From: Fimenecus sp051881335
GTDB lineage: Bacteria > Bacillota > Clostridia > Oscillospirales > Acutalibacteraceae
Direction of reading: 5' to 3'
Assembly: GCA_051881335.1 (NCBI GenBank)
Contig: JBJEPR010000153.1
Span: 1-49,814, forward strand
Length of the DNA: 49,814 nt
Shown here: positions 16,868 to 23,884 of the stretch, piece by piece
How the letters are laid out: the number at the start of each line of letters is the position of its first letter
Numbering within the stretch: the first letter of the stretch is position 1
Made by a program: the position numbers and the translations under genes
Notes under the pieces: generated by a model
Told to the model about the DNA's origin: nothing
What the model saw: only the letters and a program-made list of their open reading frames with translations
Database searches by the model: none

Positions 16868-17747
16868 AATCCGTTCCCTCCATTTCGTCCAAAAATACTT
16901 CTTCTAAGGACAGCGGCAGGCTTTCGACCATCGCAGGGGAAAGCGCGTTTAGTTTTTCCGCTGTCTCTTTTTCGTCTCCCTTGACGGTGATAATCACCAT
17001 TTTGCCGTCTTTCTTATAGGATTTTACATCAATACCGAGGGCCTTGATTTGGTCCTGTGTCACATCATTTTGGAACACCAAACGGAATTTTGCGCGATTT
17101 TCGCTCAATTCCGAAATGGACGAGTCGAGCACCAACTTTTTGCCGTTAATTAAGCCAAAGTGGTCGCAAAGCCCCTCTAATTCGTGCAGGTCGTGCGACG
17201 AAACAATAATCGACGCGTTTTTCTCCTGCATATATTCGTTAATCATATTTTTAATCAATGCGCGTTTGGCGGGGTCTAAGCCGTCGAAGGTTTCGTCAAA
17301 CAGCATAAAGGAGGGCTGTGTGGCAAAGCCCAACACGATTTCCGCCTGCCGCTGCATCCCCTTTGAAAAGCCGTTTAAGCGTGCTTTCGTGTCCAGCCCG
17401 AACACCTCTGCCAGCTTATGAAAGGTATCAAAACTGAACCCCGGATAATAGCCGTTGTAAAACTTTGCCATTTTCTCCATATTGGCGTAGGGCTGAAAAT
17501 AGATGTCGTCGGGGACATAGAACATATGCTGTTTCATCAGTTCATTGTCGAACGCATCCTCACCGTCTAAAAGCACGCGACCCGCTTCGGCTTTATATAC
17601 GCCCGTAATTGTTTTCAAAAGCGTAGTTTTGCCGGCACCGTTGTAGCCGATAAGCCCATACAGAGAGCCGTCGCCGACCGTAAAACTGATGTCGCTGATT
17701 GCCGTAAACGAACCGAATTTTTTGGTTACGCCTTGTACTTCAATCAT
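16839..17747 (-). CDS. ABC transporter ATP-binding protein
   Basis: 302 residues: Walker A GYNGAGKTT near residue 39, a signature in the variant form FSKGMQRQAEI, Walker B FMLFDETFDGLD and switch His in VSSHDLHELE. The C-terminal ~90 residues are a small accessory domain. This profile fits ATPases of the YtrB/EcsA-like exporter class, working with the overlapping permease gene. The ATG at 17747 follows AGGAGGT with normal spacing. The gene has its own promoter (17792-17821). Confidence 0.93.
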   Translation of the reverse strand: MIEVQGVTKKFGSFTAISDISFTVGDGSLYGLIGYNGAGKTTLLKTITGVYKAEAGRVLLDGEDAFDNELMKQHMFYVPDDIYFQPYANMEKMAKFYNGYYPGFSFDTFHKLAEVFGLDTKARLNGFSKGMQRQAEIVLGFATQPSFMLFDETFDGLDPAKRALIKNMINEYMQEKNASIIVSSHDLHELEGLCDHFGLINGKKLVLDSSISELSENRAKFRLVFQNDVTQDQIKALGIDVKSYKKDGKMVIITVKGDEKETAEKLNALSPAMVESLPLSLEEVFLDEMEGTDYDFTQIFTK

Positions 17748-17791
17748 AGTGTTACCTCCTTTAGCCACAAGCTGTGGTGTCCTACAAGCCC

Positions 17792-17821
17792 ACTATACCC
17801 TATCGCGGAATGCTTTGTCAA
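17792..17821 (-). promoter_or_regulatory. Promoter of the ABC transporter genes
   Basis: Minus-strand -35 TTGACA (17821-17816) and -10 TATAGT (17797-17792) with an 18-base spacer. Between it and the start codon is a short palindrome CCACA-AGC-TGTGG (17765-17777) that could be an operator; no regulator gene is adjacent. Confidence 0.7.
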
Positions 17822-17826
17822 TCAAA

Positions 17827-17864
17827 AACACCGCATTGTTACTAACTTGTAAGAATGCGGTGTT
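17827..17864 (-). terminator. Intrinsic terminator of mtaB
   Basis: 11-base-pair stem AACACCGCATT/AATGCGGTGTT with a 16-base loop; T run TTTTTG on the minus strand. The plus strand also has GCTTTTTG, so it may work both ways. Confidence 0.85.
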
Positions 17865-17899
17865 GCTTTTTGTAAAATTGTTAACTTTTTTGTAAGAAT

Positions 17900-19183
17900 T
17901 TATACGCCGTACACCGATTCGCCGTCGGATTTTTCGAGCGTCACACGGCAAAGAGAACCCGGAACAGCGGTCTTACTTTCAAAATACACGGGTGTGTAGT
18001 TTGCGGTATATCCGAAATGCAAGCCGTTTTCAGTTTTGTGCTCACACAGCACCTCGACGGTTTTGCCGATTTGGTTTTGCAAAAATGCACGGCGGATTTC
18101 CGCTGCAACTGCCAAAAGTTCGGCGGCGCGGCGGTCTTTTTCACACTTTTCAATCTGCCCGTCAAAGGATGCGGCGCGCGTACCCTCACGCACGGAGTAT
18201 GGGAATACATGGATTTTTTCAAACCCGATTTGCTTTGCGAATGCCACGGTTTCTTGAAAATCCTCCTCGGTTTCGCCTGCAAAGCCAACCATTATATCCG
18301 TGGTGAGCGTGCAATCGGGAAATGCGGCACGCAGTTTCTGTGCCAGCGCTGCATATTGGGCCGCCGTGTAGTGGCGGTTCATTCGCTGTAAGGTACGGTC
18401 ACAGCCGCTTTGCAAGGAAATGTGGAACTGCCCGCAGAGTTTGGGCAATTTTGAAAGCGCTTCAATCACTTCATCGGTGATGTGGTCGGGCTCCAACGAG
18501 CCCAACCGCACGCGCAAAACGCCCGACGGCGCGCACGCCGCCGCCACAGCGTCGGTAAAGCGTTCGCCGCTGTCTTTGCCGTAGGCTGAAAGATTGATGC
18601 CGACCAGCACCAATTCGCGATAGCCCGCGTCACTTAATGCCTGCGCCTCTTTTTCGATTTCGGCAATCGGCTTGGAGCGCACACGCCCGCGCGCGGTGGG
18701 AATGATGCAATACGAGCAAAAACGGTCACAGCCGTCCTCAATTTTTAAAATCGCGCGGGTGCGCTCGTGAAAATCCGTAATCGGCGCCCCGAGAAACGGC
18801 TCGCCGCTTTTGTGCTGTTCCACGGCAAAAAGCCGTTGATTTGTTTCAAAATACGCGTGCAGTTTTTGGGGCAAGGTCACATTATTTTTGTTGCCGATGA
18901 CAATATCCGCCGCCGAGAGTGCCGACGCCGCATCGGGAAACGCTTGCGGCATACAGCCCGTAAGCACCACGGTACTTTCGGGAAAATTGCGTTTGAGCCG
19001 CCGCACGAGCTGGCGGGTTTTGCGGTCACTTTCGGCGGTCACGGTGCAGGAATTGACCACGAAAATATCCGCTTCGCCGTCCTGCAAAGTGATTTCATAG
19101 CCGTTTTTCAAAAGCTGTTCCGTGATTTCCTCGGTTTCATACTGATTGACCTTGCAACCGAGCGTATACAATTTGACTTTCAT
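17900..19183 (-). CDS. mtaB: tRNA (N6-threonylcarbamoyladenosine37-C2) methylthiotransferase MtaB
   Basis: 427 residues. The N-terminal UPF0004 domain has the three cluster cysteines C10 (LGCKVNQYE), C46 (NSCTV) and C77 (TGCMPQ); the radical SAM domain has CxxxCxxC at C152, C156 and C159 (GCDRFCSYC); a TRAM-like domain closes the protein. LGCKVNQYE and GRVRS favour MtaB over MiaB or RimO. It adds a methylthio group to t6A37 of tRNAs reading ANN codons. It is a single gene, divergent from the small membrane protein at 19248. Confidence 0.93.
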   Translation of the reverse strand: MKVKLYTLGCKVNQYETEEITEQLLKNGYEITLQDGEADIFVVNSCTVTAESDRKTRQLVRRLKRNFPESTVVLTGCMPQAFPDAASALSAADIVIGNKNNVTLPQKLHAYFETNQRLFAVEQHKSGEPFLGAPITDFHERTRAILKIEDGCDRFCSYCIIPTARGRVRSKPIAEIEKEAQALSDAGYRELVLVGINLSAYGKDSGERFTDAVAAACAPSGVLRVRLGSLEPDHITDEVIEALSKLPKLCGQFHISLQSGCDRTLQRMNRHYTAAQYAALAQKLRAAFPDCTLTTDIMVGFAGETEEDFQETVAFAKQIGFEKIHVFPYSVREGTRAASFDGQIEKCEKDRRAAELLAVAAEIRRAFLQNQIGKTVEVLCEHKTENGLHFGYTANYTPVYFESKTAVPGSLCRVTLEKSDGESVYGV

Positions 19184-19247
19184 AAAAACCTCTTCCGCCG
19201 CTTGGATAAACGCAGACGCTTTCGACCATACTGTTAGCGGTGATACG

Positions 19248-19634
19248 ATGAAAAAATTTCGGGAATATTTTTGTGTATATTCGTTCGGCGCACTGCTCTA
19301 CTGCCTGATTGAAGTCCTATTTCGCGGGTTTACGCACTGGACGATGGGCATAACGGGCGGCGCGGCGCTGTTGGGCATTTACCATATCAATGAAAAATGC
19401 GTCCGCCGTCCGCTCTGGCAGCGCTGTTCATTCGGCTGTTTGCTGATTACCACACTGGAGCTTTTGGTCGGCCTGCTTGTCAACCGTCTGTTCCACTGGA
19501 ATGTGTGGGATTACAGCGCGCGGCGATTTAATATATGCGGGCAGATTTGCCCGCTGTTTTCGTTCTTTTGGTTTTTGCTGTGCTTCCCCGCCTGTTTTTT
19601 GTGTAAGGGACTGAAAAAGCATTTTTGCAAATAA
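19248..19634 (+). CDS. Small membrane protein of the putative ABC_trans_CmpB family (PF06541)
   Basis: 128 residues and about four hydrophobic helices. The patterns YSFGALLYCLIEVLFR near the start and HWNVWDYSARRFNICGQICPLFSFFWFLL near the end match the PF06541 proteins, annotated loosely as putative ABC transporter type IV, for which I know no firm function. The ATG at 19248 begins the usual family N-terminus; the longer frame overlaps mtaB. The Shine-Dalgarno is weak (GGTGAT). It ends exactly where the convergent esterase gene ends. Confidence 0.7.
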   Translation: MKKFREYFCVYSFGALLYCLIEVLFRGFTHWTMGITGGAALLGIYHINEKCVRRPLWQRCSFGCLLITTLELLVGLLVNRLFHWNVWDYSARRFNICGQICPLFSFFWFLLCFPACFLCKGLKKHFCK

Positions 19635-20414
19635 TCACGCGGTAAATACGGATTGTAAAAAGGCGAAGGCGTCGTCTATCCACCCTTCGGCGTCCGTGCC
19701 CTCGGCAAGACCGATGCCGTGCCCGCCGTGTTCGTACAGATGCAGTTCACACCGCACACCCTTTTCGTCGAGCGCTGTTTTGAGCATCACGCTGTTTTCA
19801 TACGGTACAGATTGGTCGTCTTTATTATGCCACACAAAGGTCGGCGGATAGCTTTCCGTCACGCGGCGTTCCACGGAAGCGGCATTTTGCTCGGTTCGCC
19901 CCGACAAAAGCCCTAACAGACGGCGGCGCGAAACGGCGTGCGTCAATTTACCCATCGTAACGACGGGGTAGCAAAGCACTAGCGCCGACGGCTTGATGCC
20001 GTAGACCGCACCGTTGTATTCCCCGTCAAAGCGCGCGTACTCCGCGGCGAAGAAGCCCGCCAAATGCCCGCCCGCGGACGAGCCCATCAACGCGATTTTG
20101 GTGCTGTCCAGCTTCCAATCGGCGGCGTGACTTCGGATGAACTGCATCGCACGGGCAACATCCTCCATCGGGGCGGGATAGCGTGCCGCCGCACCGACGC
20201 GATACCACAGCACAAACGCATTATAGCCGTGCGCATTGAAATATTCGGCAAAGGGCTTTCCCTCATTGAAATCGGAAATCATCGAATACGCCCCGCCGGG
20301 CAAAATCAGCACGCTCGGCGCGTTGTTACCGACGATATAACAATCTAAACGCACCGCTTTTTTATTCGGCGTAACCTTGATTTCTTTTTTCTCGTACAAC
20401 GGATAGGTTTGCAT
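19635..20414 (-). CDS. Alpha/beta hydrolase, acetyl-esterase/lipase type
   Basis: 259 residues. Oxyanion-hole motif LPGGAYSM near residue 40, nucleophile elbow GSSAGG, and acid/base residues in KDDQSVP and GGHGIG. The order is that of small clostridial carbohydrate esterases (xylan or acetyl esterase-like). There is no signal peptide, so it is cytoplasmic and probably removes acyl groups from imported oligosaccharides. The start is set at 20414 where AAAGGAAG precedes at 10 bases; longer starts lack a ribosome site. It follows the MATE gene by 43 bases and may be co-transcribed with it. Confidence 0.85.
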   Translation of the reverse strand: MQTYPLYEKKEIKVTPNKKAVRLDCYIVGNNAPSVLILPGGAYSMISDFNEGKPFAEYFNAHGYNAFVLWYRVGAAARYPAPMEDVARAMQFIRSHAADWKLDSTKIALMGSSAGGHLAGFFAAEYARFDGEYNGAVYGIKPSALVLCYPVVTMGKLTHAVSRRRLLGLLSGRTEQNAASVERRVTESYPPTFVWHNKDDQSVPYENSVMLKTALDEKGVRCELHLYEHGGHGIGLAEGTDAEGWIDDAFAFLQSVFTA

Positions 20415-20457
20415 CGCCGTATTTCTTCCTTTCATCTGACAGTACTGCTTTATCGTA

Positions 20458-21843
20458 TCATACTTTGCCGCTTTCTTCAAGCGTGCGGTGTTCGAGTGCC
20501 CGCATAGAACGGAATTCTCGCAAAACCATCACACCCGAGAGCACCGCCGCCACGGTATCGGCAAGCGGGCCCGCATACATAGCGCCGTCTAATCCAAAGA
20601 AAATCGGCAACACCAGTAAAAGCGGCAGCAGGAAAATCACCTGCCGCGTCAGCGACAGCAAAATGCCCTTTTTCGCCTTGCCGATAGAGGTGAAGAAATT
20701 CGAGGAAATCGGCTGTATTGCGTCTAAAAACAACGCCATCAAAAACACGCGGATATATCGCTCGGCAAAGGCAAAGTAGGTTTCGTCGCCCGTGCCGAAC
20801 AGCCCGATAATCTGCCGCGGGAACACCTGAAACACAATGTAAAACGCTACGGCAATCCCCGTGCCGAACGCGAGAGCTAACCGCAGGGTTTTGCGCACAC
20901 GCGCATACTTCTGTGCCCCGTAATTATACCCCGCAATCGGTTGCAGTCCTTGGGAAATCCCAATGACAAACGAAAAGAAAATCATCGTGACTTTCGAGAT
21001 AATACCCGAACAAGCCAGCGGGATTTCACTGCCGTACACCGACTGCGCACCGTAATAGGTCATTGTATTATTCAATACAATTTGCACGACCATCATCGCC
21101 AGCTGATTGAAGCAGTGCGAAGTGCCCAACGATGCGATTTTCAGCGCGTCTTGCAGATGTAAAGCAAAATGCCGTTTTTGCAAATGTACGCTTTTATAGC
21201 GGAACAAATACGCCGCCACCATCACAGCGGACACAACCTGCCCCGTCACCGTTGCCACGGCGGCACCCGCCATGCCCATTTGAAATTTAAAAATCAACAG
21301 CGGGTCTAAAACCGTATTGAGGATTGCGCCCGTGAGCGTACAGACCATAGAATACCGCGGGCTGCCGTCGGCACGCACCAGCGCCGTGCCGCCCGTGGTA
21401 AAAATCAAAAACGGGAAGCCGTAGGCGGTAATCCCCGTATAGGTAAGCGCATAGGAGAGCACATCGTCCGTTGCGCCGAACGCACGCATCAGCGGGCGCA
21501 GAAAAATGAGCACCAAAACGGAAATGGTCACGCCGACCGTACAAAGCAGTGTCGCCGCATTGCCGACCGCAGTTGCCGCCTCGTCCTCTTTTTTTGCGCC
21601 GAGCTTTAAGCTGAAGGTCGCCGCGCCGCCCACGCCGAACAGCAATGCCGCCGCCGTGCAAAGGGTGGACAGCGGAAACGCGACATTCGTCGCGGCGTTG
21701 CCGAGCATACCGACACTGCGCCCGATAAAGAATTGGTCCACGATATTGTAAAGCGCGCCCACGAGCATTGAAATGACGCTCGGCACAGCATAACTGCGCA
21801 GAAGTTTACCGATTTTTTCTTCCCCCAGCGGATTTTTCGCCAT
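20458..21843 (-). CDS. MATE-family efflux transporter
   Basis: 461 residues with twelve hydrophobic helices in two related halves, beginning GKLLRSYAVPSVISMLVGALYNIVDQFFIGRSVG, the usual start of clostridial MATE exporters. Such proteins expel cationic drugs or metabolites using Na+ or H+ gradients. The ATG at 21843 has GGAGGA ten bases before it; the much longer ORF reads through the leader. The leader carries a complete promoter (21925-21953) and then a terminator-like hairpin (21867-21886), suggesting conditional read-through. Confidence 0.9.
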   Translation of the reverse strand: MAKNPLGEEKIGKLLRSYAVPSVISMLVGALYNIVDQFFIGRSVGMLGNAATNVAFPLSTLCTAAALLFGVGGAATFSLKLGAKKEDEAATAVGNAATLLCTVGVTISVLVLIFLRPLMRAFGATDDVLSYALTYTGITAYGFPFLIFTTGGTALVRADGSPRYSMVCTLTGAILNTVLDPLLIFKFQMGMAGAAVATVTGQVVSAVMVAAYLFRYKSVHLQKRHFALHLQDALKIASLGTSHCFNQLAMMVVQIVLNNTMTYYGAQSVYGSEIPLACSGIISKVTMIFFSFVIGISQGLQPIAGYNYGAQKYARVRKTLRLALAFGTGIAVAFYIVFQVFPRQIIGLFGTGDETYFAFAERYIRVFLMALFLDAIQPISSNFFTSIGKAKKGILLSLTRQVIFLLPLLLVLPIFFGLDGAMYAGPLADTVAAVLSGVMVLREFRSMRALEHRTLEESGKV

Positions 21844-21866
21844 CACCTTGTTATCCTCCAACAAAA

Positions 21867-21886
21867 AAACCGCCGAAAAGCGGTTT
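21867..21886 (-). terminator. Terminator-like hairpin in the leader of the MATE gene
   Basis: Perfect 7-base-pair stem AAACCGC/GCGGTTT, then a run of T on the minus strand, about 38 bases after the -10 and 23 bases before the MATE start. No minus-strand gene lies upstream that would need it as a normal terminator, so attenuation is the simplest reading. Confidence 0.65.
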
Positions 21887-21912
21887 GCAAAATCCAAAAC
21901 TTGAATTATAAT
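21885..21912 (+). promoter_or_regulatory. Promoter of the Sir2-type deacetylase gene
   Basis: -35 TTGCAA (21885-21890), 16-base spacer, -10 TATAAT (21907-21912), about 110 bases before the gene. The -35 overlaps the hairpin in the leader of the divergent MATE gene. Confidence 0.65.
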
Positions 21913-21924
21913 GAAACTATATTG

Positions 21925-21953
21925 AGTATATGCAAAATTCGACAAAAAATCAA
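21925..21953 (-). promoter_or_regulatory. Promoter of the MATE gene
   Basis: Minus-strand -35 TTGATT (21953-21948), exact 17-base spacer, -10 TATACT (21930-21925). It faces and slightly overlaps in reach with the plus-strand promoter at 21885-21912. Confidence 0.72.
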
Positions 21954-22022
21954 GGCACAAAATGCCGAAAAATCCGCAAAAGCCGTTGCATTTTTGGGCA
22001 CAACGCAAAGGGGAATTCGCAA

Positions 22023-22763
22023 ATGGACAAAAAGATTTTACAACTCAAGGACATTTTAGCAAAAAGCCGTAAGCTTTGTGTGTTTACGGGCGCGGGAATC
22101 AGCTGTCCTTCGGGTATTCCCGATTTTCGCTCAGCAGACGGACTTTACAATCAAAAAAGCGGCTTGAATATTCCGCCCGAGGAAATCATCAGCCACTCCT
22201 TTTTCACGGCGCACACGGATTTATTCTATGATTTCTACAAATCCAAAATGCTGTATCCGAACGCCCTGCCCAACGCGGCGCACCGCTTTTTTGCGGATTT
22301 GGAAAAGGAAGGAAAAAGCGTATCGGTGGTTACGCAAAATATTGACGGTCTGCACACGGCGGCAGGCAGCAGCCGCGTGTATGAAATCCACGGGAGCGTG
22401 CTTCGCAACCACTGTATGCACTGCGGTGCATTTTACGGGGTGGAGACGGTAGCGCAAAGCGAGGGCGTACCGCTCTGCACAAAGTGCGGCGGCATCATCA
22501 AACCCGATGTGGTGCTGTATGAAGAGCCACTTGCGGAAAAGACCGTACAGAATGCTGTAAACGCGATTGCGGTTGCGGACACGATGGTCATTGTCGGCAC
22601 TTCCTTGGTGGTATACCCTGCCGCGTCGTATGTGCGGTATTTCGGCGGGGACAATCTTGTCATTCTCAACAAAACCGCCACCGACTATGACCGCTTGGCA
22701 AACCTTACGATTTATGACGATATTGTGCATATTGTGGAGCAAGTCAAAGCAATGCGTGCGTAG
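22023..22763 (+). CDS. NAD-dependent protein deacylase, Sir2 family
   Basis: 246 residues with FTGAGIS (21-27) and PDFRS for NAD binding, TQNIDGLH (104-111), the catalytic H123 (EIHGSV) and a four-cysteine zinc site C131/C134 and C152/C155. IVGTSLVVYPAA and a C-terminal LN motif complete the Rossmann fold. It removes acetyl or longer acyl groups from lysines using NAD+. The ATG at 22023 follows AAAGGGG at normal spacing. CobB is the usual name for bacterial members, but the sub-class (deacetylase or desuccinylase) is not decided here. Confidence 0.93.
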   Translation: MDKKILQLKDILAKSRKLCVFTGAGISCPSGIPDFRSADGLYNQKSGLNIPPEEIISHSFFTAHTDLFYDFYKSKMLYPNALPNAAHRFFADLEKEGKSVSVVTQNIDGLHTAAGSSRVYEIHGSVLRNHCMHCGAFYGVETVAQSEGVPLCTKCGGIIKPDVVLYEEPLAEKTVQNAVNAIAVADTMVIVGTSLVVYPAASYVRYFGGDNLVILNKTATDYDRLANLTIYDDIVHIVEQVKAMRA

Positions 22764-22783
22764 GGAACGGTCTTGACCGTTCC
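22764..22783. repeat. Short inverted repeat between convergent genes
   Basis: GGAACGGTC-TT-GACCGTTCC directly after the deacetylase stop. It lacks a T run on either strand, so it is at best a weak terminator or an RNA 3'-end structure for both convergent genes. Confidence 0.5.
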
Positions 22784-22789
22784 GCGAAA

Positions 22790-23740
22790 TCACATCGCAT
22801 TTTGACGGGCAAACGCAGTGTATTCTTTGCGCACGGCAAGGCAATAGTTTACATTGTCAAACGCGCGCAGAGGTGTTTCGGGGTTGGCGCGGTTGTGCAG
22901 GGCAAAATACTGCGCGGTAATTTCGTCGGGTGTTAAATGCTCATACACGCGAAAACCGCAATCGGAAAGCATTCGCGTGAGCGTCGGCAAGCTGTACCCG
23001 CCGTACATTCTCTCCCCTGCCGTGCGGGCAAGCATTGCCTGTTTTTGCGCGCGAACACCTGCATTTTCGCCGAATGCGTTTTCATCGGGATAATCAAACA
23101 CCAAGGCACTGCCCGCACAAAGCGAATCCCGCAAAGCACATAAAAGACGCACAAAATCCGCCGTCGGCAAATAATATACAAGCCCTAACAAACTGCAAAA
23201 AGTCGGTTCGGCACGGTCGAACGCGGGATTTTCGGACAAGACTTTTTCCCACCCTGAAACGGTCAAATCCGCGGTGAGATACTGCACATTTTCAGGCGGT
23301 GTTATATTGGCACGCGCAAGGCGTGCAATTTTGTCTTGTACGGTCGCCGTGCGGTCCAATTCAAAAATACGCAACCGTTCGGCAAATACAGGCTGTCGAT
23401 ACGCAAAAGTATCATACCCCGCGCCCAAAATCACATATTGCTTGGTGCCGATTTTTACGGCAGTACGCAATGCCTGTTCCGAAAAAGCGGCGCGGCCGAG
23501 CACTGACGGGCAGAGATATTCCGTGGTGATATAACAAAGCGCCTGTTCCTTTGTACCCGAAAACTGCGGTGCGAAAAACGAAATACCGTTTGCCATATTT
23601 TCCCCGACGGTGCGGTATTCCGCATCCGTTAAAAGTTTGCGCGACACATCGTCCTCCAACACCCGCACCGCATATTGCTCGTTGTGCCACGCGCGGGCAA
23701 ACAGGCTGACAAGCGCAGTCACACTTTCTTTTTTCTGCAT
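22790..23740 (-). CDS. Class I SAM-dependent methyltransferase, leucine carboxyl methyltransferase-like
   Basis: 316 residues. The SAM-binding motif is VILGAGYDTFAYR (about 100-112) followed by IFELDR at the end of strand 2, the arrangement of the PF04072/TIGR00027 group that I associate with leucine carboxyl and O-methyltransferase-like enzymes. Substrate is unknown; bacterial relatives methylate small molecules or polyketides, and many are uncharacterised. The ATG at 23740 follows GAGAGGTGA. It is transcribed alone between convergent Sir2 and the terminator of the ligase-ACP-acyltransferase gene. Confidence 0.85.
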   Translation of the reverse strand: MQKKESVTALVSLFARAWHNEQYAVRVLEDDVSRKLLTDAEYRTVGENMANGISFFAPQFSGTKEQALCYITTEYLCPSVLGRAAFSEQALRTAVKIGTKQYVILGAGYDTFAYRQPVFAERLRIFELDRTATVQDKIARLARANITPPENVQYLTADLTVSGWEKVLSENPAFDRAEPTFCSLLGLVYYLPTADFVRLLCALRDSLCAGSALVFDYPDENAFGENAGVRAQKQAMLARTAGERMYGGYSLPTLTRMLSDCGFRVYEHLTPDEITAQYFALHNRANPETPLRAFDNVNYCLAVRKEYTAFARQNAM

Positions 23741-23853
23741 TTTAATCACCTCTCTATTCTCAATACCACATTTTTCAAAGAACAACAAGACTTGATTTTT
23801 TCGGGAATTTGTGGTAATATACAGACAGAAAAAAGAAAAATTTTGACAAAAAA

Positions 23854-23877
23854 ATGCCTCGGTTTTCACCGAGGCAT
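23854..23877 (-). terminator. Intrinsic terminator of the ligase-ACP-acyltransferase gene
   Basis: Perfect 10-base-pair stem ATGCCTCGGT/ACCGAGGCAT with TTTC loop and a run of seven T on the minus strand, 8 bases behind the stop. Confidence 0.93.
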
Positions 23878-23884
23878 CTCTTTT

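Noticed and set aside
22764..22783. Inverted repeat after sir2 as an intrinsic terminator.
   Set aside because: No T run on either strand and a loop of only two bases; listed only as an inverted repeat.
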